Part shown: positions 11,508 through 23,779 of the stretch, piece by piece
Layout: the number at the start of each line of letters is the position of its first letter
Position numbering within the stretch: the stretch's first letter is position 1
Assembly (NCBI GenBank): GCA_026724425.1
Contig: JAIUCV010000394.1
Coordinates: 248,001-312,000 of the forward strand
Length of the DNA stretch: 64,000 nt
DNA from: Erythrophleum ivorense
Taxonomy: Eukaryota > Streptophyta > Magnoliopsida > Fabales > Fabaceae
Reading direction: 5' to 3'
The notes under the pieces: model-generated
What the model saw: the letters and a program-made list of their open reading frames with translations, nothing else
The model's database searches: none
Told to the model about the DNA's origin: nothing
Position numbers and translations under genes: made by a program

Positions 11508-12452
11508 TTCTTATTTTGCATTGCATTCAAAAGTTTGGTATTCATTGCTCTTGATCCTTGAATATATGAAACGCCAGCCAGGCATTTTAGATGCCACTCT
11601 TAGAGCAGCTTCCATGATTCTTTCAACGTACCTAGTTTTCAGGTGCCTTGTTTCACAAGTTTCGTGTCCCAATTTATTCACCAGCTCAATAGTTCCCATC
11701 TCCCAGGGCTCTGTTTCTTCTTTATCTCTGCATTTTTTGTTTGTTTGTTTTGTTTATTACTGTAACATCATTGTATATTCGAAAGACACATCCATTAGTG
11801 AGTTTCATTTTTTTTTTTATTACAGAAAATATTTGAATCTCGCAATTAATTTTACTTTATAAAGTAGTAGTTTTTTTTTTCTGTCACGAGCTTTATAAAG
11901 TAGCTTAAATGTTGTTTTCGTCAACTAAATGTGAAAGCAACACATAAAATAGGGCCAATTTCGTCTGCTTCGTCTATTTCACACGAAATTGTGATGCAGA
12001 TTGCAGGGACAGACCGACAGAAATGTAATTTCAATAATTCACTTTTGCTAGTTTTTCTACCTAAACCCTACCGTTTTACAAATTAGCCATTTTCCCCGAA
12101 TAAAAACTCTGTTTCTAATTTTACGAAGATGGTAATAACGTAAATAAACGACCAGGTGGAATAACAAAGAATATAACCAAAAGTACCATCTTAGATTTGA
12201 GATGTAAACAGATGATGGACCTGAAGGAGTAACTCTATAGCAAAGATCCACAACGACCACAGAGTAAATAAATAAAAAAAAAAAAAAAAAAAAATTTTTG
12301 GCATTGATACAACACAGCTAACCCAACAGAGGTTAAAGAGACAAATGCATAGAAGTAACTCGACGACCGCTGCGACATGGACGACCTTACGAGACATTTG
12401 ACTGACATTACGACACCCGCTTGATCAGACACCCCCCAAACATCTCTACGAC
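11508..12452. other. Convergent 3' UTRs and intergenic sequence
   Basis: GFS9 (plus) and the zinc-finger gene (minus) converge here. The stretch holds their likely 3' UTRs, poly-T runs and a poly-A tract at 12271-12293. I see no other gene. Confidence 0.5.
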
Positions 12453-15262
12453 TCACTGGAACAGACCACAAATTCAAAACACACAACACAGTTCAGTGAT
12501 TTTGGACATCCTTGTCTAAATTGGGGTTTCTAAAATATTTCTATCATAGTCGGAGACCTAAGCAAACATGCGTCAAATTTTTCATATATAAATAAATGCT
12601 GCTTTCACAGGATGTTACATCTGCGAGTTTCAGAGTCAAATGATTTATTAACAAAAAGATGTGACCACATAGATACGTCGCATGACAAACCTGATCGTTC
12701 TCTTCTTGTCCACGAGAAGGAGATTCGTTCGTCTGATCCTCTGGTTTATCGGCTCCACAGTTTTGCCTGTTGCACTTGTTTCTGAATGGATAGTTTATAT
12801 TTCCGCAATTGTCACACTTCCAGCTCCCTTCCGGTGCTTTTTGTTCTGATAAACAAAACATGTCAGTCTCAAACTTCATCAAGTAAGCCGCAATCTTTTT
12901 AGATTTTCTTTTAGGTAGGTACTTACTGGAGTTTTTATCTGAGCTTCCACCCTGCTGCAATTACAAGAGTAAGGATCAGAAACTAAGAAGGCCAATCCCA
13001 AAATTTAACCAAATAACCCCATCCACATGATTAAGCAAGCTGTTGTTTGATAGTTAACTTAACCAGTCAAGCCTAAGTTTCAAATTAATGCATCTATTCA
13101 GTCTATGATACGGTCAAACTGAAACAAAAAGCTGCACAAACCTGGGAGCCAGGCTTTGGAGTGTTGCACTTTCTCATGTTACATACAATCCTGAACGAGA
13201 AGTTCACATTACCACAATTCGGACACGCCCAATCATTATCACGAGTTGATTCTGTAAACGAACACGAGAGAACATATCAAGTTGACTATCACTACTATAT
13301 AAAGGCCAGTTTTACAGCTGATGGGTTTGTAGAATGGCAAAAAAGCATAACCAGTCCAGGACATACCTCTTTTTTGTGATTTATCATCTGGATAATACCC
13401 GGGTCTAGGCATCTGCAAAGAATGGGTAACACATATTGTTAAAAATTCCATCTCATGTTACAAGTTCAGCAACTTATGAGATCTTGCATGTGATCAAAAC
13501 CAAGGCATCGTACTGTTATACATACCATAGCAGCGGCAGCAGCAGGACCCATGGCCATACCGAGGCCAAACCTGTCCATTGGTGGAGGCATTCCATACAT
13601 CCCACCTGGCAAAACAATGCAACAAATGAACCAGCCAAACTAGACAGATACAATAATGGTAACTGGAAGACGAGACAATTCGGAAATAGCGAGAAACCAA
13701 AAACTGATTAAGAAACAAAAAACGCATACCACTTCTCATCATAGATCCGCCATGGTATGGTGGTGGTCCAGACATATGCAGTGGTCTGAAATGAGCTCCA
13801 GCAGGGATTCGGGAATTATAGTTAAAATGATAAGGCGAACCCCCAGAAAAGGGGACGTCATAAGGAGGCATAGACGACCCATTAAAGTGAGAGGATCCAT
13901 ACGGCGACCCGCCCATATATAATGAAGGGGGGCCCCCAGATCCTATATATGGCCCTGGCGATGAGAAACTTCGTGGTTGCATAGGTCTGGGAGCAGACTT
14001 CTGTTATATAGATATACAACAATGCAGGTCAACAACAGGCATGGGAATAACTTATAAATGGCAACCGGTAGTCCACACACTGCTGCTCTTGTTGTAAAAT
14101 GCAATGTATGGGTTTTAAATATGGAAGAATCTGTTCTACTTCTTAGATGGAATCAAAGTACAGAACCTAGCACCAAGAATTATTCAAGAGAATCCCAACA
14201 AAACTCAAGAAAATTCCTGATTGCCCTTCACATTCTACTAATTTCTTATTTTACCTACAACTTCCAGCAACTGTCACAGAGCTACAGTCTCCTGCATGCA
14301 CAGACTACAGAGGATGCAATAGATTGAACACTAAGGCTGGTATTTCATTTCAGTTCATATTTTTCTCATAACAAAACAAACACCTGGAAGTCGTTATCAA
14401 AACCATTCACCATCTTGACTATCAAATAACAAGCTCTACTAAGACTAATAGCATAAAGATTACGTCTCATACATCATGACATGAGACAACAACAAAAAAT
14501 TCAAAGCAGAGAGACATATATTGGGTATTGGAATAGAAAATAACTTACTCCGTTGTGATCTGCAGGTCTAGGCTGAGTGCAATTACGCATATTGCAAGTT
14601 GTCCTGAATGAAAAATTGACATTGCCACAACTCGGGCAGGTCCAATCATCTTCTCTGCGTCCCCCTATACATGACCAAACAGCTATTCTATGAGAAACAC
14701 ACAGTTTGGAATCTAAAAACCTTTATAAACATGTACTACTGAGATAGAGGAAGGTCCCATAAACATAAAATTGATACACAGAAAGTGGCATTCATAAATT
14801 ACTAAAAGCATGTACTAAGATGCACTGTAAACACATAAACCGTCTTCCGTATATGAACAACAGTCTGAGCATCGAATAAACTCGAAAATGTACGAGCTAC
14901 ACTCTTCAGAACACAACGATATCAGTTTTGAAGCAAGTAATGACGTACCGTCAGTTCTAGCACGCTTAGCTGCTGACGAATTTCTGTTATCTACCTACAA
15001 AAATTCAGAGGAAATCAGTCAAATTCACCAATCAAAACCAGATCAATACGACACACAGATCAGTGGTACGAGGAAGGATCTCCGTAACTGATTCAGAATC
15101 GCGCAATTGAAATTGAATGATTCGATGCGGATATTCGTAAATTGATCGCAATACTTTTTTTTCAGTAAAATCACGAAGAATTAGCTACTCTCTCTCGATT
15201 CAGTGTCAGATCTGAAATATTCAAGACCAGTACAGTAAGATGGGATACTATACCTGAGACAT
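12453..15262 (-). CDS. RanBP2/NZF-type zinc-finger protein with three zinc fingers, 10 exons
   Basis: Exons on the minus strand: 15262-15254, 14994-14949, 14664-14560, 14000-13740, 13605-13526, 13412-13367, 13251-13142, 12954-12927, 12845-12691 and 12455-12453. They total 843 nt, 280 residues. The protein starts MSQVDNRNSSAAKRARTDG and has three RanBP2-type fingers of form W-x-C-x2-C-x3-N-x6-C-x(2-4)-C: DWTCPSCGNVNFSFRTTCNM, DWACPNCGNVNFSFRIVCNM and SWKCDNCGNINYPFRNKCNR. Gly/Pro/Met-rich linkers lie between fingers 1 and 2. This matches AT1G67325. Fingers of this class bind single-stranded RNA or ubiquitin, and the N-W/N-F pattern here is like RNA-binding ZRANB2-type fingers (inference). The last exon contributes only the stop codon directly after a CAG-GT donor; intron retention would give a different tail. 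The gene appears intact. Confidence 0.88.
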
Positions 15263-16308
15263 AGCGGCGAAATGGTCTGCGAAGTATCGAGAGGCAACCG
15301 GAGAAGGAGGTGGCGCGGCAGCGAGACGTACCTCGGCGATATAACCTTTGCCCTACGATTTACTTCGACGGGAGGATGAAAGGAGATGAAGCTTAGCACA
15401 TGATTGGTTTTATTATTTAACGTCAAAAAAAAATCCATGAAATTTTTTACTAATCAAACTAACCTTTATTTTACCAAAAGTAAAATAAAAGTACATTTAA
15501 TTATATGCTCATATAGTCATATCTACTAGATATATTTTAAATATAAATGATTTATAAATTGGATCGGATCTCGAATATGGTATAACTTGGTTCGATCGGT
15601 TAGACCAGATTTTCTAATTTGTAATAATAAATTATTTAAATATTAATATCTAAAAAATTGTGAAAATTTAATTGACTTTCAATCTTAAGATTTTAGAAAT
15701 TTAAAAAATTACTTATATGTGCAGTAAAATTTTATGAATATAAAACATTATGCTCATGTTAATAAAAAAATACTATGGTAAAAATATTTTAAAATCAACG
15801 TCGAAATTTAAAAATATTTGAAGAGTTTAATTCTTCATAATTTTTAAGATATTTGTCAATAATTGCTTTTTATAATTTATAATAGTGAAATAATAATAAT
15901 TTCTTTTGAAGTTTTTTAGTTAGAAATTCAAAAATAATTATATAAAAAAACAAAAACCGGATTTTTAGAAGACCTGATTAGGTCGGTTTCCGTTATTTTG
16001 TCAAGTTTTTAATGAATTTTTATGATTTGATTATAGTTTTGGATTTTTATAAAAATCAAACCAAATTATCTATTGATTCACAGTTCAAACGGTCCGACCG
16101 ACACTAAATTTTTAGTCTATATTTTTCATATTAAATATAATTATTTTCAAATTTTGTCATACGAATCGCTGGTTCAGTCTGGTTTTTATAGCACTGATTT
16201 TACTATATATTTTTCATATAAAAACACAAATATATTAAATATATAGGTTCCCAAATATATATGAACACATTCTTATTATGGTCCTTCCTACGTTAAAGAT
16301 TAGTCCAT
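15263..16308. other. Upstream region of the zinc-finger gene and AT-rich intergenic sequence
   Basis: 15263-15400 is probably the 5' UTR and promoter of the minus-strand zinc-finger gene. From 15400 to 16308 the sequence is strongly AT-rich with a few GC-richer islands (for example around 15560-15610 and 15950-16000). I recognise no gene, and no element with clear ends. Confidence 0.4.
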
Positions 16309-16607
16309 CATAATCAAGGCCCGCTTCGTCACCGACATGAAGAGAAAAGGCAAAGTTCAAGAGATAAGAAAAGGCCGAGAAAAAAATATAGGATAACAAC
16401 AAAGAGAAAGATTTTCTAAACCAATAAGGAATGAAGATTGAAGGAACCGACTAGCAATTCATTATATAAGGAGAGCTCCTCCCAACCAAAGATCCATCCA
16501 AGAATTCCCGGAGAGAGCTAGAGAGCAATTCATACATTTTACACTTTCCAGCTTTTCTCTTTGTTGTTCTTGACCTAAAAACCATCTCGCCAGCTCTTTT
16601 GTACTCT
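16309..16607 (+). repeat. 5' LTR of the old gypsy element, left part
   Basis: This segment matches about 34660-34965 (for example AGCCCGCTTCGTCACCGA and CCAATAAGGAATG) with about 8% differences. It ends at TSD copy ACTCT (16603-16607), where the copia element inserted. It includes a promoter-like TATATAAGGAGAGCTCCTC at about 16463. The exact left end is uncertain. Confidence 0.8.
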
Positions 16608-16778
16608 TATTGGGATTAATTAGAGGTTTGGATAAATATAAGTTAGAGATAACTATGTATAGTTAGAGATAAGCATGAGTTAGTTATGTTGTTATCAAGT
16701 TGGTATACCGACTTAAGCTATGTATATAAAGGCTTCTTGTACATTGAATAAACAAAGACATTCACATCTAAATTTACA
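16608..16778 (+). repeat. Copia 5' LTR
   Basis: The 171-bp LTR starts TATTGGGATTAATTAGAGG and ends AAATTTACA. Both copies start TA instead of the usual TG. It contains a TATATAAAGG promoter-like motif at about 16724. Confidence 0.93.
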
Positions 16779-16790
16779 TGGTACCAGAGC
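16779..16790 (+). other. Copia primer binding site (initiator tRNA-Met type)
   Basis: TGGTACCAGAGC directly follows the LTR. It differs by one base from the usual TGGTATCAGAGC complementary to the 3' end of initiator tRNA-Met. Confidence 0.85.
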
Positions 16791-16884
16791 ATAGATCCTA
16801 AAGTCTTTCGATCTACGTTTTCTTTTTCGTTTTTCTTGTTCAAGTTCTGATTATTTTGTTTACTCTAAGACTTGTTCTTAACTA

Positions 16885-19328
16885 ATGGCGGGGGATGATA
16901 CTGTTGATGTTACTGGTAGCGGGTTAGCTAATCCGTTTGGTAGTCCTCCGCAAAGTGGTCAAAGTGTGGTGGATAAGGTGATGGTTTCACCTTATTCGAT
17001 GTTCTCGTCGGATAACCCTGGTTCAATGATCACGGCGGTGCAGCTGAGAGGAGATAACTACAACGAGTGGGCAACAGAGATGTTAAACGCCCTACAGGCG
17101 AAGAGGAAAACAGGTTTCATCGATGGGTCGTTGAAGAAACCGGCTGAAGATCACCCCGACCTTGAGTCGTGGCTTAGTGTTAACTCGTTGATTGTTGGTT
17201 GGTTGCGCACGTCTATCGAACCTCGTGTGCGATCTACTGTGACGTTTATCACGGATGCACACAAGTTGTGGGAAAATCTCAAAGAGAGGTTTTCATCAGT
17301 TGGTAACAAGGTACGGATACATCAGTTGATGTGTCAGTTGGCGTCGTGTCATCAAGAAGGGCAAGCGGTAATAGACTATTATGGTCGGCTTGCAAAGATG
17401 TGGGAAGAGTTGCAAACCTATCGACCCTCTCCTGCATGTACGTGTGATGCAGCAGCGGTGTATGAGAAGGAAAGAGAGGATGAACGTGTTCATCAGTTCG
17501 TCATGGGACTAGATGAATCACGGTTCGGTCATGTTGTGACAGCAATTATTGAGGCAGATGTTCTGCCTGATCTCGGCAAAGTGTATGCCAAAGTGATCCG
17601 AGAAGAAGACAGGTTGAATTCTGCCAAATCTCGTGAACAACAGCATGATGCGGTGGGATTCATGACTCGTCGTGAAGTAACGCAAGAAGCATCACCAACT
17701 GCGTCTAATTCACGACGCGATGGAGGTCTTGCGAATCGCGGCGAAGCTGCTCAGAGTGAAGTTGGAAACAGAGGATCACGTGATCGCCTCTGTTCTAACT
17801 GTGGAAGAACGGGTCATGAGAAGAGCACGTGCTGGCAGATTGTGGGGTATCCCGAGTGGTTCACAGAACGAGGTGGAAGAAGCGGTTGTGGCCGAGGAGG
17901 AGGTCATGGAGGCTCTGGTTCAGGTTATGGACGAGGACGTGGCCAAGTAAATGCTGTCCAGACGATGAGTGTTGCTCACGCAACAAGTCCAAATGCTTCT
18001 GCAGCTACGGAGCTTACACCGGAGCAGTGGAGAGCAATTTCCAAACTCATCAACGACAAAGCTGGTGAATCTCCTCACAAATTGTCTGGTAAGAATCTTG
18101 GTGATGTGATTTTGGACACTGGAGCGTCACATCATATGACCGGAAACTTGTCGCTCCTTGTTGGTGTCAAAAACACTTCGTCTTGTACTATTGGCTTTGC
18201 AGATGGTAGCACAACTGTGTCGTCTCAAACAGGGGTGTTGCCTTTATCGGATCATATTGCACTACCTGATGTGCTATATGTTCCAAATCTCAATTGTTCT
18301 TTGATCTCGGTATCAAAACTTTTGAAGCACTCGAATCGTTTTGCAATCTTCACTGATACGGTTTGTGTTTTACAGGACCGTTTTACGAGGACTCTGATTG
18401 AAACCGGTGAAGAACGTGATGGTGTGTATTACTTTAAGGATGTGATAGCTGCTCGTGCTAACAGGACAGAGAAGGTGGATGATCAAGTGTTGTGGCATAG
18501 GCGGTTAGGACATCCGGCTTTTTCAGTGCTTCCTTACTTATCTGAGATTTATGGTGTTGGCGTTACTAGTGTTTCTGTTTCTGCTAATCCAAGTCCGTGT
18601 GACACTTGTTTTAAGGCTAAGCAAACAAGATTAATGTTTCCTGATAGTATCAATAAAACTTCATAGTGTTTTGAGTTAATTCACGTGGATGTGTGGGGAC
18701 CTTATCGCTTACCCGCTTCTTGTGGAGCTGTTTATTTTTTAACTATCGTGGATGACTTCTCGCGAGCGGTTTGGACGCATTTGATGTTAGAAAATTCTCA
18801 AGTTCGAGAGATTCTTCAGAATTTTTGTGTTTATAGCGAGAAGCAGTTTGAGAAATCAGTCAAGATGGTCCGGAGTGATAATGGCACAGAGTTTATGTGC
18901 TTGTCGTCGTTTTTCAAGAGTAAAGGTATTATACATCACACTAGTTGTGTAGGAACGCCACAGCAAAATGGAAGAGTAGAAAGAAAACATAGGCACATCT
19001 TGAATGTGGCTCGTTCGTTGTTGTTTCAGGCAAGTATGCCGACTAGGTTTTGGGGTGAAGCTATTCTTACGGCACCTCATGTTATTAATATGACTCCGTC
19101 GAAGGTTCTGCAAGGAAAGACACCGTTCGAGGTCTTGTTCAAACAGAAACCACCATACTCAGAATTGAGGGTATTCGGTTCTTTGTGTTACACACATAGA
19201 CAATCTCGAGACAAAGACAAGTTTGGGTCTCGAAGCAGGAGGTGTGTGTTCGTTGGTTACCAATTTGGTAAGAAGGGATGGAAGGTCTATGATTTAGACA
19301 CCGATGAGTTTTTAGTATCCAGAGATGT
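16885..19328 (+). pseudogene. Copia gag, protease and integrase coding region (broken)
   Basis: The frame opens at the ATG at 16885. A gag domain comes first (motif LRGDNYNEWATEM, about residue 55). A CCHC zinc knuckle follows at codons 303-316 (C-x2-C-x4-H-x4-C). The aspartic protease motif ILDTGASHHM has its Asp at about residue 411. Next come the GAG-pre-integrase motif (WHRRLGHP) and the integrase core with WGPY, SDNGTEF and PQQNGRVERKH. A TAG at 18664-18666 interrupts the frame just before the integrase core, and the same frame continues after it. The frame is then cut at 19328 by the CACTA element, inside the segment linking integrase and reverse transcriptase. The remaining pol part resumes at 28611 in the frame expected after removal of one TGT copy. 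Confidence 0.93.
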
Positions 19329-19346
19329 CACTACAACAAAACAGGC
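19329..19346 (+). repeat. CACTA left terminal inverted repeat
   Basis: CACTACAACAAAACAGGC, perfect inverse of 28590-28607. Confidence 0.95.
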
Positions 19347-19389
19347 AATTTCCATCGACATGTTGCGTCGACCCAAAAATGAGTCGTTA

Positions 19390-19890
19390 AAAACCTCTAA
19401 TTTGCAACTAATTTACGACGAAAATTAATTTCGTCTTATAATCGTCGTAAACTACGACCAAAAACTGTCGTCGTAAAATCGTCGTAAAATGCGAGGAGTT
19501 TACGACGAATTGACCACTGTCGTCGTATAATCGTCGTAATTTAGGGACGAAAATAACTCGTTGTAAAATCGTCGTCCATTTACAACGGCTTTACGACGAA
19601 TTAAACACGTTGACTTTAATCGACGTTAAATCGTGGTCAAGTTACGACGATTTCACAACGTATACAAGATGTAGGTAATGAACATCGAATTTACAACGAT
19701 TTAAAGTGTAAATATTTTTCCGAAGGGAAATCGTTGCAAACTTGCGACGTTTTTACATCAACCGAATTAGGTGAGCACATGGTTTAAAACGATTCTTACC
19801 GGTTTTTTAACATCAGTTAAAGTCGATGGTAAGTGGTTGTAAAAGAAATTCCGTCGTTGGAAATTGGTTGGAATAGTCGTTGCAAATTCG
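19390..19890. repeat. CACTA left subterminal repeats (CGTCGTAA / TTACGACGA)
   Basis: A dense, both-strand array of short motifs such as TTACGACGA, CGTCGTAAA and ATCGTCGTAA fills the region between the terminus and the transposase start. In En/Spm elements the TNPA-type protein binds such subterminal motifs. Confidence 0.85.
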
Positions 19891-20010
19891 TTGTTAATGT
19901 CCAAAAATTTTCTATATATACCTTGACCTCCAATAACCATCATTTCACTCTCAACTACTTAAACTTCTCTCTCTCTAAAAAAACAGAAAAAAACAATTAC
20001 TTCAAAAAAT

Positions 20011-23000
20011 ATGTCAATTTATCAGATACGAGAATGGATGTACAATCGTCAAGATTCCGACGGGTTGCTGAGGAAAGAGTTCAGAGATGGGCTTGAGGGA
20101 TTCATGTACCAGGCCAGGACATTGCAAATTACGATCGAAAGCGGTAATAAGTACATGTATTGTCCTTGTCCAAAATGCAAGAATAGAAAATTTGTGCTTA
20201 TCTCAAAAGTGTGGTCGCATCTGTTGAATAGAGGATTTATGCAGAATTATTATATTTGGTATTGTCATGGGGAAGGTCATGGGGGAAATGCAGCTAGTAG
20301 TAGCAGTAGTAATTATATTAATGAAGGAATGCGTTTTGAAGAAAATGTGGATCCCGTACTTGAACATCCTCCTGTTAATTACGGTAGAAGTGAAGTTCAT
20401 AGAATGCATGAAATGGTAACAGATGCATTTCCGGAAACCGCAAGTACATATGGAGATCCTCATAATGTAGCGTATGAGGAACCCAATCCAGATGCAAGAA
20501 AGTTTTTTGATATTTTAGCAGCAGCAGATCAGCCTTTGTACGATGGATGTACAAAAGGGCACACAAAATTGTCAGTTGCAGCAAGGATGATGACTCTTAA
20601 AACTGATGGTAATATAAGTCAGTTTATCATGGATGGTTGGACTGATCTAATTAAGGATATCTTACCAGATGACAATGTAGCTGCTGATTCGTATTACGAG
20701 ATACAAAAGTTGGTGTTTAGTCTTGGGTTGCCTTCTCAGATGATAGATGTTTGTGTTGATAATTGCATGATATACTGGAAAGATGATGATAAGTTGCAGG
20801 AGTGTCGATTTTGTCAGAAGCCACGATACAAGCCACAAGGTAGTGGTCGAAACAAGGTACCGTACCAACGGATGTGGTACCTACCAATAAAAGATAGATT
20901 GCAAAGACTGTATCAGTCTGAGAGGACGGCAGGATTGATGAGATGACATGCCGATCATTTGCAAACAGAAGGAGAGATTAGGCATCCATCTGACGCTAAA
21001 GCGTGGAAACACTTTCAGGCGGTTCATCCAGATTTCGCTAGCGAGAAAAGAAATGTCTACTTGGGTCTTTGCACGGACGGATTTAGTCCTTTCGGCATGT
21101 CTGGTAGGCAATACTCTCTATGGCCGATAATACTAACGCCGTACAATCTTCCTCCTGATATGTGCATGCAGAGAGAATTTCTATTTATGAGTATCTTGAT
21201 CCCTGGCCCGAAGCATCCCCGGCGTTCCCTTGACGTTTTTTTGCAGCCTTTGATAGAGGAATTGAAAGAGTTGTGCTATACCGGAGCTCGGACGTATGAT
21301 ATTTCGTGCAAGAGGAACTTTACGATGCGGGCAGTGCTTATGTGGACAATAAGCGACTTTCCTGCATACGGAATGCTTTCTGGGTGGACTACGCATGGGC
21401 GGTTATCTTGTCCGTACTGCCTTGATCGAACAGATGCATTTCAGCTTAAACACGGGAGAAAGACAAGCTGGTTTGACTGTCACGGGAGAAAGACAAGCTG
21501 GTCTTACCGTTGAATCATAGATACCGGAGAAACAAGAAACTGTTTAGGAAGAACAAAGCTGTTCGTGCTCCTCCACCGGTGATTTTATCTGGAGAGTCTA
21601 TAGAAGCGCAAATTGATCATTATGGCGCAGAGAGTACAGTTAAACGTGGTGGGAACTGGCACACCCCGGGGAATATGCCTGACGGATACGGGGAACAGCA
21701 CAATTGGCATAAGAAGAGTATTTTTTGGGACCTTCCATACTGGAGCTCTCATCTTCTCAGACACAACCTCGATGTTATGCACATTGAAAAGAATTTCTTC
21801 GATAATATCATGCATACGGTGTTGAACGTAAAAGGCAGAACGAAAGACAGTGTAAAGTCAAGATTGGACTTGCCTGAAATTTGTTCACGGAGTGAATTGC
21901 ATATTTCTAACCAGGGGGAAGTACCAGTTGCTATATTTCAGTTAGGGGCTGCGGAAAAGTTGTCCTTGTTCAAATGGGCAACGTCCGACGTGAAGTTCCC
22001 TGACGGGTATGTTTCTAATCTATCTAAATGTGTTGAAGGACGAAAGTTTTCTGGGATGAAAAGCCACGACTGTCATGTGTTTATGGAACGGTTATTTCCG
22101 TTTGTATTTGCGGAACTTCTACACCCAGAAGTACATGCGGCAATTGCAGGTATATTTTATAAACAATATATTATATATATGCATGCATTTATTAAATAAT
22201 CTATATGGAGTTGACAAAATCTCTTATGTTATATACAGCGATTGGAGCGTTCTTCCGAGATCTTTGTACCCGTACTCTTACCGTAGATGTTATTGGTAAA
22301 CTCCAGCAAAATATTCCTATGTATTTGTGTAATTTGGAGCAGATATTTCCACCAGCCTTTTTTGATGTTATAGAACATCTAGCTGTACATCTTCCTTACG
22401 AAGCAGAGCTTGGTTGGCCAGTTCATTATCGGTGGATGTACCCGTTTGAGCGATTTATGGGGTACTTAAAAGGAAAAGCCAAAAATCTTGCAAGGGTTGA
22501 AGGATCGATCGTTTCTGGAAGTTTGTCTCAAGAAACTTCTCATTTCACTGACTTCTATTTTCCATCAAAAGTGCGCACACGTAAAAGGGCTACAAAACGA
22601 TATGACGATGGTGGTGTTGGTCGGTCATATCCAGTGGAAGGTGTACCAGATATATTCACGTCAGTCGGCCGATTAGGTGGATGTATGAAAGAAGTATGGT
22701 GGGCAAACGAGAACGATCGTCATAGTGCACATACGTATGTCTTACTCAATTGCGAGGAAGTTACTCCGTTTGAGACGTAAGTCATTTATGTTATATATAT
22801 ATATATATATGATTATGCAGGTTGTATTTGATTAATTTAACAAATATATTCTATACATTAATTCCTTGAATTTTGCAGGGAATTTTGTAGACAGGTCCAG
22901 GAGTGTATCGACGGGGTTACAGATATGGAACTCAACAAACGGAAAGATCAGCACTTTGCGGAGTGGATTAAATCATCGGTTAGTTTGAATTACTTACCTC

Positions 23001-23779
23001 AATTACGTTTGTATAATTAATATGACCCTATTACATATAGTAATTGAGTTTGTCAACGATTTGTTTATTAATATATATAGGTTAATCCTGGTGACGAAGC
23101 ATATCCGCAGCGGTTTCACGAGTTAATCAAAGGGCCAATATGGAGGATCACTTCTGCTCCTATGTATTGTACACGCGGATACGTGTTCCATACGTTCAAC
23201 TATGGAAACGAAAGGGCTACTGCGAATTACGGTGTTTGCGTTAGGGGTGAGGTTGATTTCTATGGCGTGTTGCAAGATATTATTGAAGTGCAATACCCCG
23301 GATTGCTTGGTTTAAGATGTGTTCTCTTCAAATGTGATTGGTTTGACCCAACACTCGGCAGAGGCGTTCGAGAGAACACATATGGAGTTGACGTAAACCA
23401 ATCTCGGCGTTACAACAAATTCGAGCCGTTTATCTTGGCGTCGCAAGCTGAACAAGTAACATTCGTACCATATCCGCGTGTTCGAACATCAGGAATTACT
23501 TGGTTATCTGTTGTTAAAGTATCTCCTAGGGGCACAATCGTTGGAGATCAGGATGAAATTCCGCCAATGCAGCAAGATCATTGTTCGGTTATACCAGATC
23601 CGGCGGAGAACACAACAGGGTCTATCTTCTTAATAGATCCTCAAAACCCACAAAGTGTAAATGTGGCTGACGATACCAGTGATGATGATGAAGAGGAGAG
23701 TGTTCCCGATGAATTCTCCGAAAGCGATGAAACGGATGATGATGAGTTCAGCGACCGAAATGACTCGGACGAGTATTGA
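20011..23779 (+). pseudogene. TNP2-like CACTA transposase (broken)
   Basis: This is the catalytic transposase of the element. Exons: 20011-22149, 22239-22776, 22879-22978 and 23081-23779, with GT-AG introns. The protein starts MSIYQIREWMYNRQDSDGLL. It has a transposase-associated zinc-binding domain (CPCPKCKNRK, about residues 51-60), the TNP2 core (GWTTHGRLSCPYC; LLRHNLDVMHIEKNFFDNI), a DUF4218 part (GWPVHYRWMYPFERFMGYLK) and a DUF4216 part (EVDFYGVLQDIIEVQYPG), ending in an acidic tail. Three defects are visible. A TGA at 20944-20946 stands where the family has Trp. A 30-bp tandem duplication lies around 21451-21505 with repeated CACGGGAGAAAGACAAGCTG. A frame shift follows directly after it. 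The remaining exons are open. Confidence 0.9.

Noticed and set aside
13494..13982. Long minus-strand frame continuing past the zinc-finger exon 4
   Set aside because: The part after the GT donor at 13739 is intron; only 14000-13740 is coding.
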